Both the position numbers and the translations under genes were made by a program. The notes beneath the pieces were generated by a model. That model had not been told where the DNA came from. It saw only the letters and a list, made by a program, of their open reading frames with translations, and ran no database searches. Below, one piece after another: positions 1-9,528 of a DNA stretch of 64,000 nucleotides. The first letter of the stretch is position 1; the number at the start of each line of letters is the position of its first letter. The DNA comes from Sphingomonas canadensis. GTDB taxonomy: Bacteria; Pseudomonadota; Alphaproteobacteria; Sphingomonadales; Sphingomonadaceae. The stretch is from contig NZ_JAPDRA010000006.1 of assembly GCF_026013525.1 (NCBI RefSeq), positions 1-64,000 on the forward strand, read 5' to 3'.

Positions 1-77
1 TGGGCCTCGACGAAATCAACACCGCATTCGATCTCATGCACCAGGGCAAGTCCATCCGCAGCGTCGTGGTGTTCTGA
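1..77 (+). CDS. Alcohol dehydrogenase, class III type, C-terminal fragment (5'-truncated by window)
   Basis: Only the last 24 codons are in the window, read in the frame that starts at base 3 and stops at the TGA at 75-77. The tail ([20 protein letters not shown]) matches the usual end of zinc-dependent alcohol dehydrogenases of the S-(hydroxymethyl)glutathione dehydrogenase/benzyl-alcohol dehydrogenase type. The stop overlaps the ATG of the ferredoxin gene, so the two are translationally coupled. Substrate cannot be judged from the tail; an aryl or alkyl alcohol made by an upstream oxygenase is one inference. Confidence 0.7.
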   Translation, partial: GLDEINTAFDLMHQGKSIRSVVVF

Positions 78-394
78 TGGGCGAGATACTGGTCACCACC
101 CGCGACGGCGGCACCCGCAGCGTCGCGATCCGCCCGGGCCTGAGCCTGATGGAGACGATCCGCGACGCCGGGATCGACGAGATGATGGCGCTGTGCGGCG
201 GCTGCCTGTCGTGCGCCACCTGCCATGTGTTCGTCGATGCCGCAGGCTATGACAGCTTCCCGCCGATGACGGACGACGAGAACGACCTGCTCGACAGTTC
301 CGATCATCGTCGCGAGACGTCGCGCCTGTCGTGCCAGCTCGTGCTGGACGAGGGCTGCGACGGCCTTTCGGTCACGATCGCGCCCGAGGATTGA
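77..394 (+). CDS. [2Fe-2S] ferredoxin, putidaredoxin/adrenodoxin type
   Basis: This 105-residue soluble electron carrier has the adrenodoxin-type cluster pattern C40-x5-C46-x2-C49 and C86, inside the typical CATCHVFV block. Length equals the family norm. Such ferredoxins pass single electrons from an NADH-dependent reductase to a cytochrome P450 or a non-heme oxygenase; the reductase is the next gene, two bases downstream. No P450 is visible here, so the terminal oxygenase probably lies upstream of the window. An extra cysteine at 43, inside the cluster loop, is slightly unusual. Function as a ferredoxin is firm; the partner is inferred. Confidence 0.93.
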   Translation: MGEILVTTRDGGTRSVAIRPGLSLMETIRDAGIDEMMALCGGCLSCATCHVFVDAAGYDSFPPMTDDENDLLDSSDHRRETSRLSCQLVLDEGCDGLSVTIAPED

Positions 395-396
395 GC

Positions 397-1638
397 ATGG
401 CGGCTAATGATGCCCCGCCGCGCCACGCCGACGTCGTGATCGCGGGCGCGGGCCAGGGCGGCGCGCAATGCGCGATCACGCTGCGCCAGCGCGGCTTCGC
501 GGGGACGATCCTGATGATCGGCCGCGAGCCCGAGCTGCCCTATGAACGGCCCCCGCTCTCCAAGGAATATCTCGCGCGCGACAAGCCGTGGGAGCGGCTG
601 CTGATCCGCCCGCCCGCCTTCTGGGAGGAGCGGCAGGTGGCGATGCTCCTGGGGACAGGGGTGACCGCCGTCGATCCCGCCGCGCACCGGCTTACGCTGT
701 CGGACGGCGGCAGCGTGACCTATGGCAGCCTCGTCTGGGCGGCGGGTGGCGATCCGCGCCCGCAGCCCTGCCCCGGCGGCGCCCTGCCCGGGGTACATGC
801 GATCCGCACCCGCGCCGATGCCGACCGGCTGATGGCGGAGCTGGACGCGGGTGCGCGCCGCGCGGTGGTGATCGGCGGCGGCTATATCGGGCTGGAGGCG
901 GCGGCGGTGCTGACCAAGCTCGGCTGCACGGTCACGCTGCTGGAGGCGCTGCCGCGCGTTCTGGCGCGCGTCGCTGGCGAAGCGCTCTCCGCCTTCTACG
1001 AGGCGGAGCATCGCGCGCATGGCGTGGACCTGCGCACCAGCGCCTCTGCCGCGGCGATCGAGGGCGATACGCGCGTCACCGGCGTGCGGCTGGCGGACGG
1101 CACGTTGCTGCCCGCGGACATCGTGATCGCCGGGATCGGCATCGTGCCCGCCGTGGCGCCGCTGATCGCGGCAGGCGCGGAGGGCGGCAACGGCGTGGCG
1201 GTGGACGCGCTGTGCCGCACCAGCCTGGCGGACGTCTATGCGATCGGCGATTGCGCGCTCCATCGCAACGCGCACGCGGACGGCGCCCTGACGCGCGTGG
1301 AATCGGTGCAGAACGCCAACGACATGGCCATCACCGCCGCGGCCGCGATCCTGGGTGAGGCGAAGCCCTATGCCGCCTTCCCCTGGTTCTGGTCGAACCA
1401 GTATGACCTGAAGCTGCAGACCGCGGGCATCTCCGCCGGATATGACCGCGAGATCGTGCGCGGCGATCCGGCCACGCGCAGCTTCTCGGTCTGCTATCTG
1501 AAGGACGGGCGGCTGATCGCGATCGACTGCGTCAACGCGATGAAGGACTATGTCCAGGGCCGCAAGCTGATCGAGGGCGGCGCGATCCCCGATCCGGCAC
1601 GGCTGGGCGACGCCGCGATTCCGCTGAAGGAAGTTTGA
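397..1638 (+). CDS. NAD(P)H-dependent ferredoxin reductase (FAD)
   Basis: This 413-residue flavoprotein belongs to the putidaredoxin/rhodocoxin reductase family. It has an N-terminal FAD motif GAGQGG (17-22), a central NAD motif GGGYIG near 160 and the ATG-type FAD contact AIGDCA before the C-terminal interface domain. It would take electrons from NADH and reduce the ferredoxin encoded just upstream. The ATG at 397 is chosen over the in-frame upstream start at 331 because it follows the ferredoxin stop by two bases and gives the normal family length. A GC-rich hairpin follows the stop. Confidence 0.93.
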   Translation: MAANDAPPRHADVVIAGAGQGGAQCAITLRQRGFAGTILMIGREPELPYERPPLSKEYLARDKPWERLLIRPPAFWEERQVAMLLGTGVTAVDPAAHRLTLSDGGSVTYGSLVWAAGGDPRPQPCPGGALPGVHAIRTRADADRLMAELDAGARRAVVIGGGYIGLEAAAVLTKLGCTVTLLEALPRVLARVAGEALSAFYEAEHRAHGVDLRTSASAAAIEGDTRVTGVRLADGTLLPADIVIAGIGIVPAVAPLIAAGAEGGNGVAVDALCRTSLADVYAIGDCALHRNAHADGALTRVESVQNANDMAITAAAAILGEAKPYAAFPWFWSNQYDLKLQTAGISAGYDREIVRGDPATRSFSVCYLKDGRLIAIDCVNAMKDYVQGRKLIEGGAIPDPARLGDAAIPLKEV

Positions 1639-1650
1639 GCGAGCGGGAGC

Positions 1651-1676
1651 GGGCGGGCGGCAACCCGCCCCTCTTT
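1651..1676. terminator. Bidirectional rho-independent-type hairpin
   Basis: GGGCGGG (1651-1657) pairs perfectly with CCCGCCC (1664-1670) around a six-base loop and is followed by CTCTTT on the plus strand. It fills the 37-base gap between the convergent ferredoxin reductase and SnoaL-like genes, where a shared terminator is expected. Confidence 0.55.
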
Positions 1677-2107
1677 CACCACATCGGATTGCCGCTCAAT
1701 GTCGTCTCCGGCACCGGCTGGACCACGTCCCAATGCTCGACGATCCGGTCGCCCTCGAAGCGCCAGAAATCGGCGAACATCCGGCCGCGATCCTGCGGGC
1801 CGATGCTCATGAAATAATGGACCACCAGATAGTCGCCCACGATAAAGCGGTGGACGAAGCGCGTGCGCCATTCGCTTTCGGGGGCGATCGTGTCCTGGTT
1901 GGCCTCCGCCCGCTCCTGGAACCAGCGGAGCTGGTCCGCGGGGGAATTGGGCAGATCCGGATTATGCTCGACGAAGCCCGGGCCGGCATGCCCCTCCATC
2001 GCCGCGCGGAAATCATGCGCGACATAGAGCAGGTGGAAGAAGCGCTCGGCGCTGGCCCGCATCGCATCGCTGGCGGGCATGTCCATCACATGGCTGATCG
2101 CGGTCAT
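1676..2107 (-). CDS. SnoaL-like / nuclear transport factor 2 fold protein
   Basis: This 143-residue protein has the sequence pattern of SnoaL-like polyketide-cyclase-fold proteins: a histidine- and aromatic-rich N-terminal helix (RFFHLLYVAHDF), then H-F-I-V-G-D-Y and a closing strand block (DFWRFEGDRIVEHWDVVQPVP). These are small cone-shaped, cofactor-free enzymes or ligand-binding proteins; isomerase, hydrolase or dehydratase roles are all known, so no reaction is assigned. It lies 14 bases downstream of the MFS transporter gene on the same strand and is probably co-transcribed with it. The start follows from the ATG at 2107 and the compact family length. Confidence 0.8.
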   Translation of the reverse strand: MTAISHVMDMPASDAMRASAERFFHLLYVAHDFRAAMEGHAGPGFVEHNPDLPNSPADQLRWFQERAEANQDTIAPESEWRTRFVHRFIVGDYLVVHYFMSIGPQDRGRMFADFWRFEGDRIVEHWDVVQPVPETTLSGNPMW

Positions 2108-2121
2108 GGCGGCCGGCTCCC

Positions 2122-3450
2122 TCATTCGGCGGGGGATGTGGGTGCATGCGGGTGGAGCCACAGCAGATAGGCCGCCACCGCCACCATCAGCACCGCCAGG
2201 ATGCCGAAGAACACCGCCGGCCCGCTGCCCGCGATGATGTAGATGCCCGAAAATGCCGCGCCCACGCCGCCGATCCGGCCGATCGCGTCGGACATGCCCA
2301 TGCCCATCGCGCGCACCTCCGGCGGATAGGCCTCCGCCGCCAGCGTCAGCAGCGCGGTGACCACCCCGGCGGAGGCCACCCCGCCCATCGCCAGGAACGC
2401 CAGCAGCACGCCTTCGCCCGAAACCACCCCCGCCGCCGCCAGCGCCAGCCCCAGCGCCGATGCCGCGCCCAGCGCCGCGCTGAACGCCGACACCGGCCGC
2501 ACGCCCAGCCGGAACAGGCACCAGCCCGCCAGCGGCGTCCCCGCGATCGACGCGAGCGTCCAGGCGGTCATCGCCCCGCTAGCGAAGGAAATACTGAGCC
2601 CCAGCTTGCCCAGCGCGACGGGCAGCCAGCTAAGGATCGCGTTGCCGAAGATATAGGTGGCGAAGAACAGGCCGAAGATGCCGATCGTCGCGCCCGGATT
2701 GGCGCGGATCAGCGCGGCGAAGCGGCGCAGCAGCGGCTGCTGCGGCGCATCGTCCGCGCCCGGCGCGGCCTGGGCGGCGGGAAGGCCCAGCCGGGCGATC
2801 ACGCGCAGATACTCGCCCCGCCGCCGCGGCAGCCGCGCCAGCAGCCCCGGCGATTCGGGCACGAAGCGGAAGAAGCCCAGGAACACCGGCACGCTCGCCA
2901 GCGCGGCGATCTGGAAAAACGCGCGCCAGCCGATGGCGGGCAGCACCGCCGACGCCACGGTGGAGCAGAGGCCGAAGCCGACCGGCAGCGAGGCCACCGT
3001 GAAACTGATCACGATCGGCCGCTTCGCCTCGGGCACCAGTTCGGTCACCAGCGCCATCGACGCGGTATAGAGCCCGCCCATCGCAAGGCCCGCCAGGAAC
3101 ATCGGCAGCGCAAGCTGCCACGGCGTCTGCGCCAGGCTGGCCAGCGCCAGGAACAGGCCCAGCAGCAGCACGCTGGCGCCGATCGAGATGCGGCGGCCCA
3201 GCGTATCGGCGATCGCCCCGCCCGCCACCGTGCCGATCCCCGATCCCACCAGCACCGCCGTGATCGGCGCGGCCAGCGCGGTATCGGGCAGCGCCCAGTC
3301 CTTCAGGATCACCGGCGCCGACACCGGCAGGATCTGGACGAAGATGCCCGAGAGCACGAACACCAGCAGCAGCGCGACGATGGTGGCGATCGGATGCGGC
3401 CGCGCCTCCAGCCATCCCGCCGGCGCGGCGGCACCTTCTGTTTCGGCCAT
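2122..3450 (-). CDS. MFS transporter, aromatic acid:H+ symporter (AAHS)-like
   Basis: This 442-residue inner-membrane protein has twelve apparent hydrophobic segments and the major-facilitator loop signature GGAIADTLGRR between helices 2 and 3. The related GMGMSDAIGR block sits in the second half. Overall it resembles the AAHS/sugar-symporter group that imports aromatic or other organic acids with protons. The ATG at 3450 is preceded by a strong GGAGGAG ribosome site, which decides it over the longer frame beginning at 3522. It is the first gene of a two-gene unit with the SnoaL-like protein. Substrate is unknown. Confidence 0.85.
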   Translation of the reverse strand: MAETEGAAAPAGWLEARPHPIATIVALLLVFVLSGIFVQILPVSAPVILKDWALPDTALAAPITAVLVGSGIGTVAGGAIADTLGRRISIGASVLLLGLFLALASLAQTPWQLALPMFLAGLAMGGLYTASMALVTELVPEAKRPIVISFTVASLPVGFGLCSTVASAVLPAIGWRAFFQIAALASVPVFLGFFRFVPESPGLLARLPRRRGEYLRVIARLGLPAAQAAPGADDAPQQPLLRRFAALIRANPGATIGIFGLFFATYIFGNAILSWLPVALGKLGLSISFASGAMTAWTLASIAGTPLAGWCLFRLGVRPVSAFSAALGAASALGLALAAAGVVSGEGVLLAFLAMGGVASAGVVTALLTLAAEAYPPEVRAMGMGMSDAIGRIGGVGAAFSGIYIIAGSGPAVFFGILAVLMVAVAAYLLWLHPHAPTSPAE

Positions 3451-3563
3451 GCTCCTCCCCTCTTCGTCTGCGCGCGGCCACGCCCGCACGGCACGACGCA
3501 CCGAATCGGGGAAACCCTTCACCCCATATTGTTAGACGATTTGGTTATACGCAACAGCCGAAC

Positions 3564-4982
3564 TCATCCCTGCCCGCCGGCCTGCTGCCAGCCGCCGCCC
3601 AGCGCGCGGAACAGGTCGATCTGGCGGCCCGCGATCGTCGCGTCGGCCAGCGCCAGCGCGGCCTGGGCATCGGCCAGCGTGCGTTCGGCGTCCAGCGCCT
3701 CCAGCGCGTCGATCGCGCCCTCGCGCTGGCGGGCACGGGTGATCTCCGCCGCGTGCGCCGCCTCGTCGCGGGCGCGGCGCAGCGCCACCCGGCGCTCCAG
3801 CGCATGGGCATAGGCGGAGAGCGCCGTCTCGGTCTCGCGCAGCGCCTCCAGCACGGTACCGTCGAAGCCTGCGAGCGCCTCCTGGCTGCCGGCCTCCGCC
3901 CCGGCGATGCGCGCGCGTGCCGCGCTGGGGTTGATCGCCCAGCTCAGCAGCGGCCCGGCCAGCCAGCGCAGCGGCCCTGCGCCCAGGAAATCGCCGAAGC
4001 CGTCGCCGGTCGATCCCGCCGAGGCGCCCAGCGTGATGCGCGGATAGAGGTCCGCGGTGGCCACGCCGATCCGCGCGGTCGCCGCCGCCAGCCGCCGCTC
4101 GGCCGCGCGCACGTCGGGCCGCCGCGCGAGCAGCCCGGCGCCGTCGCCCACCGGGATCGGCCGGGCGATCTCCAGCATGGTCATGCGCGCCGCCGCGTCG
4201 GGCGGCAGGTCCCCCGGCGCGCGGCCGGTGAGCGTGGCGAGGCGGAACAGCGCCGCGTCGCGCTCGGCGGCGATGGCGGGCACGTCGGCCTGGCGCTGCT
4301 CGCGCAGCGCGGCGATGCGCGTCACCTCCAGCCGGGTGGCCAGCCCCGCCTCGGCGCGCTTGGCGGTCAGTGCCAGCGAGCGATCGAGCAGCGCGACGAT
4401 ATGCCGCGCCACCTCCAGCCGCGCGGCCGAGGAGGCGGCATCGGCATAGGCGCGCGCGGTTTCCGCCGCCACCATCACGCGCACCGCATCGGCATCGGCC
4501 AGCGCCGCGTCCAGGTCGCCCTGCGCCGCCTCCACCCCGCGCCCGACGCGGCCGAACAGATCGACCTCATAGGACACGCTGAGCCCGGCATCGACCGTCC
4601 AGTCCTCACGCGGGGCGCCGGGGGCGCGCTGCCCCTCGGGCAGGCGGCCATATTGGGCGCCGCCGCCCAGCGTGGCCTGGGGCAGCCGCTCCACCCCCGC
4701 GCCGCGAAGCTGTGCCCGCGCCCGCGCCACCCGCGCGATGGCGACACGCACATCGGTATTGGCGGCGAGCGCCTCGGCCACCAGCCGGTCGAGCACCGGA
4801 TCGTCGTAGAGGCGCCACCAGTCCCCGGCGACGGGCTCGGCGGCGGTCACCGCCGGCCCCTGTGCCGCGACGAAGGTGCCGGAGGCGCTCTGCGGGTGCC
4901 GGGGTGCGGCATAGTCCGGCCCCACGGCGCAGCCCGCAAGCGCGAGCGCGGAGGCGGCAACAAGCAAGCGATGCATCTTCAT
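3564..4982 (-). CDS. RND efflux outer-membrane lipoprotein, NodT/OprM family
   Basis: About 470 residues, the outer-membrane channel of the tripartite efflux pump encoded with it. The N-terminus is a lipoprotein signal with lipobox LAGC (Cys18 from this start). Two tandem TolC/OEP repeats follow, rich in alpha-helical coiled-coil heptads, including the repeated EALAANTDVRVAIARVARA-type opening. Three in-frame ATGs lie close together (4991, 4982, 4976); the GAGGAG motif is best spaced for the one at 4976, so the start may be two codons shorter. It is the last gene of the operon, next to the pump stop codon. Confidence 0.92.
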   Translation of the reverse strand: MKMHRLLVAASALALAGCAVGPDYAAPRHPQSASGTFVAAQGPAVTAAEPVAGDWWRLYDDPVLDRLVAEALAANTDVRVAIARVARARAQLRGAGVERLPQATLGGGAQYGRLPEGQRAPGAPREDWTVDAGLSVSYEVDLFGRVGRGVEAAQGDLDAALADADAVRVMVAAETARAYADAASSAARLEVARHIVALLDRSLALTAKRAEAGLATRLEVTRIAALREQRQADVPAIAAERDAALFRLATLTGRAPGDLPPDAAARMTMLEIARPIPVGDGAGLLARRPDVRAAERRLAAATARIGVATADLYPRITLGASAGSTGDGFGDFLGAGPLRWLAGPLLSWAINPSAARARIAGAEAGSQEALAGFDGTVLEALRETETALSAYAHALERRVALRRARDEAAHAAEITRARQREGAIDALEALDAERTLADAQAALALADATIAGRQIDLFRALGGGWQQAGGQG

Positions 4983-4987
4983 GCTCC

Positions 4988-7900
4988 TCATTCGGCCGGC
5001 TGCAGCGCGGCTTCGTCCGCGCCGCCTTCCGGGCGGTTGCGCCGGCGCGACAGGCGGTCGCCCAGCGCGCGGCACACGACGTAGAAGGTGGGGGTGAACA
5101 ACAGGCCGAAGGCGGTTACCCCGGCCATGCCGAAGAACACGGCCGTGCCCAGCGCCTGGCGCAGCTCCGCGCCCGCCCCGGTGGCCAGCACCAGCGGCAC
5201 CGTGCCCAGGATGAAGGCGAAGCTGGTCATCAGGATCGGCCGCAGGCGGACGCGCGCGGCCTGAACCGCCGCCTCCACCGGCGACAGCCCGTCGCGCTCC
5301 TCGGCCTGCTTGGCGAACTCGACCACCAGGATCGCGTTCTTCGCCGCCAGCGCGATCAGCACGACCAGCCCGATCTGCGTCAGCACATTGTTGTCCATGC
5401 CGCGCAGGTTCACGCCCGCCATCGCCGCCAGCAGGCACATCGGCACGATCAGGATGATCGCCAGCGGCAGCGTCAGGCTCTCATATTGCGCCGCCAGCAC
5501 CAGGAAGACGAACAGCACCGCCATCGCGAACACCAGCATCGCCGTGTTGCCCGCCGCCTGCTGCTGATAGGCGATGCCGGTCCATTCGTGGGAGAAGCCG
5601 CGCGGCAGCACCTGATCCGCCGTCTTCTCCATCACCGTCAGCGCGGCGCCGGAGGAATAGCCCGGCGCGGTATCGCCATCCACCGCCACCGCGGGCGCCA
5701 GGTTGTAACGGCTGACGCGATAGGGGCCGGTCTTGTCCTGGAAGGTGGCGACCGAACCGATCGGCACCATCGCCCCGCTGTCCGAACGGGTCTGGAGGTT
5801 GGCGATGTCCGCGGGGGTGCGGCGGAACGGTGCGTCGGCCTGGGCCGTGACGCGGAAGGTGCGCCCCAGCAGGTTGAAATCGTTGACGAACGCCGATCCC
5901 AGATAGACCTGCAACGCTTCGAACACGCGCGACGGGGGCACGCCCAGTATCTCCGCCTTGTCGCGATCGATATCGGCATAGACGCGCGGCGTCGCGGTAT
6001 CAAAGAAGGTGTAGACCGACTGGAGGCCCGGCGTCTGGTTCGCCTGGCCGATCAGCGCGTTGGCGGCCTTCTCCAGCTCGGCATAGCCCTTGCCTTCGCG
6101 GTCCTGCACCATCAGCCGGTATCCGCCCGCCGATCCGATGCCGCGGATCAGCGGCGGGCCGACCACCATCAGCCGCGCCTCGGTGATGTCCGCGGTCGCC
6201 TTGCGCGCCTCGTCCATCAGCTTGTCCAGCGTCTCGCCCTTCTTGGCGCGCTCCTCGAAATCGTCGAGCACCCAATAGGCCGCGGCCGAGCTGGTCGCGC
6301 GCGTCTCCGAAGGGCCGTCAAAGCCGGAGAGCATCACCGTGGCCTTCACGCCCGGGATCTTCAGCACGCGATCGGCGACCTTCTTCATCACCTCGTCGGT
6401 GCGCGAGGTAGCCGAGCCCGGGGGCAGCGAGATCACGGTGAGGAAATAGCCCTGGTCCTGCGCCGGGATGAAGCCGGTGGGCGTGGCCCAGAACAGCGCC
6501 GCCGTGGCCGCGATCAGCCCGCCGTAGCTGAGCATCATCGTGCGCGGGCGGCGCACCAGCCGCGCGGTGAGCGCCGCATAGCGATCGCTCACCCGCGCGA
6601 AACCGCGGTTGAACCAGTCGCCCGCGGCATAGAGCGCACGCCGCCAGCCCGCCGGCCCCGGCGAACGCTCGCCCGGCTTCAGCAGGATCGCCGCCAGCGC
6701 CGGCGAGAGCGTGAGCGAGACGACCAGCGAGATCACCGTCGCGGTGGAGATGGTCACCGCGAACTGCTGGTAGAAGGCGCCCGACAGGCCGTTCATGAAC
6801 AGCGTCGGCAGGAACACCGCGCACAGCACCAGCACGATGCCCACCAGCGCGCCCGAAACCTCGTCCATCGATGTCCGCGCCGCCTGCATCGGCGTCATGC
6901 CGTGTTCCAGGTTGCGCTCGACATTCTCGACCACGACGATCGCGTCGTCCACGACGATGCCGATCGCCAGCACCAGCCCGAACAGCGACAGGTTGTTGAG
7001 CGAATATCCCGCCAGCGCCAGCACGGTGAAGCTGCCGATCAGCGACACGGGAATCGCCACCACGGGAATCACCGCCGCGCGCCATTTCTGCAGGAACACG
7101 ATGATCACCAGCACCACCAGGATCACCGCCTCGAACAGCGTCTTCACCACCTCGTCGATCGATTGCTGGATGAACTCGGTGGGGTTGTAGACGACGCGAT
7201 ATTCCAGCCCCTTGGGGAAGTCCTTGGACAGTCGCTCCATCTCCGCCTTCACCGCCTCGGCGGCGGCGAGCGCGTTCGATCCGGGGCGCTGGAACACGGG
7301 CAGGATCACCGACTCGCGGTCGCTGAGATAGGCGGAGGTGCCGTAATCCTCGGCGCCCAGCTCCACGCGGCCCACGTCCGAAAGGCGCACCTGGCGCCCG
7401 TCGGCATCGGTGCGGATCACCACATTCGCGAACTGCTGCGGGTCGGTGAGCCGGCCCTGGGTCTCGACATTGAGCTGGAAGGCGTCGCCGCCCGACGGCG
7501 GCTGGCCCAGCGTGCCCGCCGCGACCTGCACGTTCTGTGCGCGCAGCGCCGACACGATGTCGCCCGCCGTCAGCCCCAGCGCCGCCGCGCGGCCCGGATC
7601 GAGCCATACGCGCATCGAAAGGTCGCGCGATCCGAAGAGCTGCACGTCACCCACGCCCTCGACCCGGCTCAGCGGGTCCTTCAGCCGGGTGAGCGCATAG
7701 TTGGACAGATAGGCGCGATCCAGCGACTGATCCGGCGAGATCAGGTTCACCACCAGCAGGAAGTCCGGCGAGGTCTTCTTGGTGACGACGCCCAGCCGCT
7801 GCACCTCCTGCGGAAGCCGCGGCGTGGCGATCGCCACGCGGTTCTGGACCAGCACCTGCGCCTCGTCCAGGTCGGTGCCCTGCTTGAAGGTCACGGTGAT

Positions 7901-8173
7901 CAGCGCACGCCCGTCGCCGGTCGATTGCGACGACTGGTAGAGCATGCCGTCGACGCCGTTGATTTCCTGCTCGATGGGCGCAGCGACGGTTTCCGCCACG
8001 GTCTCGGCGGATGCGCCGGGATAGACGGCGGCCACCGTCACAGTCGGCGGCACCACCTCGGGATATTGCGACACCGGCAGCGCGAAATAGGAGATCGCGC
8101 CGATGATCGTGATCACGATGGCGATCACCGCCGCGAAGATCGGGCGCGCGATGAAGAAGCGCGAAAGGCGCAT
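4988..8173 (-). CDS. RND multidrug efflux permease (HAE1, AcrB/MexB type)
   Basis: This 1061-residue inner-membrane proton antiporter has the full HAE1 architecture. It begins MRLSRFFIARPIFAAVIAI, has two large periplasmic porter/docking loops, and carries the TM4 proton-relay block GIVVDDAIVVVEN with its adjacent aspartates. The usual glycine-rich segments occur in the C-terminal half (ALAAKNAILVVEFA). It would pump hydrophobic or amphipathic compounds through the NodT channel. It lies between the fusion-protein and channel genes in the order MFP-RND-OMF on the minus strand. Specificity cannot be predicted. Confidence 0.96.
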   Translation of the reverse strand: MRLSRFFIARPIFAAVIAIVITIIGAISYFALPVSQYPEVVPPTVTVAAVYPGASAETVAETVAAPIEQEINGVDGMLYQSSQSTGDGRALITVTFKQGTDLDEAQVLVQNRVAIATPRLPQEVQRLGVVTKKTSPDFLLVVNLISPDQSLDRAYLSNYALTRLKDPLSRVEGVGDVQLFGSRDLSMRVWLDPGRAAALGLTAGDIVSALRAQNVQVAAGTLGQPPSGGDAFQLNVETQGRLTDPQQFANVVIRTDADGRQVRLSDVGRVELGAEDYGTSAYLSDRESVILPVFQRPGSNALAAAEAVKAEMERLSKDFPKGLEYRVVYNPTEFIQQSIDEVVKTLFEAVILVVLVIIVFLQKWRAAVIPVVAIPVSLIGSFTVLALAGYSLNNLSLFGLVLAIGIVVDDAIVVVENVERNLEHGMTPMQAARTSMDEVSGALVGIVLVLCAVFLPTLFMNGLSGAFYQQFAVTISTATVISLVVSLTLSPALAAILLKPGERSPGPAGWRRALYAAGDWFNRGFARVSDRYAALTARLVRRPRTMMLSYGGLIAATAALFWATPTGFIPAQDQGYFLTVISLPPGSATSRTDEVMKKVADRVLKIPGVKATVMLSGFDGPSETRATSSAAAYWVLDDFEERAKKGETLDKLMDEARKATADITEARLMVVGPPLIRGIGSAGGYRLMVQDREGKGYAELEKAANALIGQANQTPGLQSVYTFFDTATPRVYADIDRDKAEILGVPPSRVFEALQVYLGSAFVNDFNLLGRTFRVTAQADAPFRRTPADIANLQTRSDSGAMVPIGSVATFQDKTGPYRVSRYNLAPAVAVDGDTAPGYSSGAALTVMEKTADQVLPRGFSHEWTGIAYQQQAAGNTAMLVFAMAVLFVFLVLAAQYESLTLPLAIILIVPMCLLAAMAGVNLRGMDNNVLTQIGLVVLIALAAKNAILVVEFAKQAEERDGLSPVEAAVQAARVRLRPILMTSFAFILGTVPLVLATGAGAELRQALGTAVFFGMAGVTAFGLLFTPTFYVVCRALGDRLSRRRNRPEGGADEAALQPAE

Positions 8174-8250
8174 GGCAAGGTCCTCGCGTCGAATTGTTCT
8201 TATGGGGGCAGCCGCCGCGCCTCAGGGGGCGAAGGCGCGGCGGCCGCTGG

Positions 8251-9528
8251 TCAGCGCGCCACGATGGTGGCTGCGCCGGCTGTCGGTACGGAGAAGGTTT
8301 CGGTGGCGGCGGCCGCCTTGGGCTCGATCCTGCCGGGCTTGGCGTCCACCTTGCCGCCGGGGCGGGCGAGCTGGATGCCGCTGATCACCACCCGGTCTCC
8401 GGCGGCCAGGCCCGAGCGGACGATACGCAGCCCGTCCACCGTGGCGCCCAGCTCCACCGGCTTGGCGGCGACGGTGCCGTCCTTGCCCACCACCAGCACG
8501 ATCTTGCGCGCCTGATCGGTGACGATCGCGGTTTCGGGAACCAGCAGCGCCTGGCCGGAGCCGCCCGTGGAAAGCCGCATGTTGCCGAACATGCCCGGCG
8601 CCAGGAACAGGTCCGGATTGGGCAGCACGGCGCGGCCGCGGATCGTGCCCGACTTGGGATCGAGCCCGTTGTCGGTGAAGTCCAGCCGGCCCTTCCACTT
8701 GAACTCGGCCTCGTCCTGCAAGCGGATCTCCACCGGGGAGGGCGCCGCGCCCGCATCCTGCGCGCGCCGGGCCTTCAGGTAGAGCGCCTCCGATCCGTTG
8801 AAGCTGAAATAGATCGGGTCGAGCGCGTTGATCGTGGTCAGCAGCGTGCCGGCCGGCCCCTCGCCCGCCGATACCAGGTTGCCCGCGTCGACGCGGCGAT
8901 CGGAGATGCGGCCGGTGATCGGCGCGCGGACCTGGGTGAACTCCATTTCCAGCGCGCGCGATCGGACCCGCGCCTGGGCGCCCGCCAGCGCGGCGCTGGC
9001 CGCCTGGACGCGGGCGCGCAGCCGGTCCACCTCGCTCTGCGAAACCGCGTCGGCCTCGATCAGCCGCAACGCGCGCTCCAGGTCGGCACGCGCCAGCGCC
9101 AGATCGCTCTGCGCGCTGGCCTGCCCGGCCCGCGCCTCGGCCAGCGCCGCCGCGAAGGGGCGCTGGTCGATGGTGAAGAGGAGCTGGCCCTTGCGCACGA
9201 TCGCGCCGTCGGTGAAGTGGATCGCCACCACCGCGCCGGAAATGCGCGGGCGCACCTCAACGCTCTGGCTCGGCTCGAAACGGCCGATATAGTCGTCCCA
9301 CTCCGCCACCTCGCGGGCGAGCGGGGCGGCCACCACGACCGCGGGCGGCGGCGGGGCTGCGGCGGCCGGCGCTTGGCGCGCGCCCACGCCCCACACGGCC
9401 GCCGCTAGCACCAGCGGCGAAGCGATCACCGCCCCGCGCTGCCAGCCCTTGAGCGTTCGGAAACGCCCGTGCAGCAACTTCAGCCGCGGCTGCAGCTCGG
9501 CCGCGCCGAATTTGGAATACATGTTCAT
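8251..9528 (-). CDS. RND periplasmic adaptor (membrane fusion protein, HlyD/AcrA type)
   Basis: This 425-residue adaptor has one N-terminal membrane anchor (about residues 34-50, ASPLVLAAAVWGVG). A split lipoyl domain (PRISGAVVAIHFTDG ... VRAPITGRISDR) flanks an alpha-helical hairpin, and a beta-barrel and membrane-proximal domain follow. It links the RND pump to the NodT channel. The GGAGGA site seven bases before the ATG at 9528 supports this start, which overlaps the stop of the upstream small gene. A shorter start two codons in is possible. Downstream, 77 bases separate it from the pump gene. Confidence 0.94.
   Translation of the reverse strand: MNMYSKFGAAELQPRLKLLHGRFRTLKGWQRGAVIASPLVLAAAVWGVGARQAPAAAAPPPPAVVVAAPLAREVAEWDDYIGRFEPSQSVEVRPRISGAVVAIHFTDGAIVRKGQLLFTIDQRPFAAALAEARAGQASAQSDLALARADLERALRLIEADAVSQSEVDRLRARVQAASAALAGAQARVRSRALEMEFTQVRAPITGRISDRRVDAGNLVSAGEGPAGTLLTTINALDPIYFSFNGSEALYLKARRAQDAGAAPSPVEIRLQDEAEFKWKGRLDFTDNGLDPKSGTIRGRAVLPNPDLFLAPGMFGNMRLSTGGSGQALLVPETAIVTDQARKIVLVVGKDGTVAAKPVELGATVDGLRIVRSGLAAGDRVVISGIQLARPGGKVDAKPGRIEPKAAAATETFSVPTAGAATIVAR

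Noticed and set aside
4712-8515. A 1,267-codon open frame on the plus strand opposite the RND pump and adaptor genes
   Set aside because: Its translation is rich in Arg, His and Gln with no domain, and the minus-strand frame has full RND motifs. It is a GC-bias shadow, like several other long antisense frames here (for example 10211-13702 and 36001-38460).
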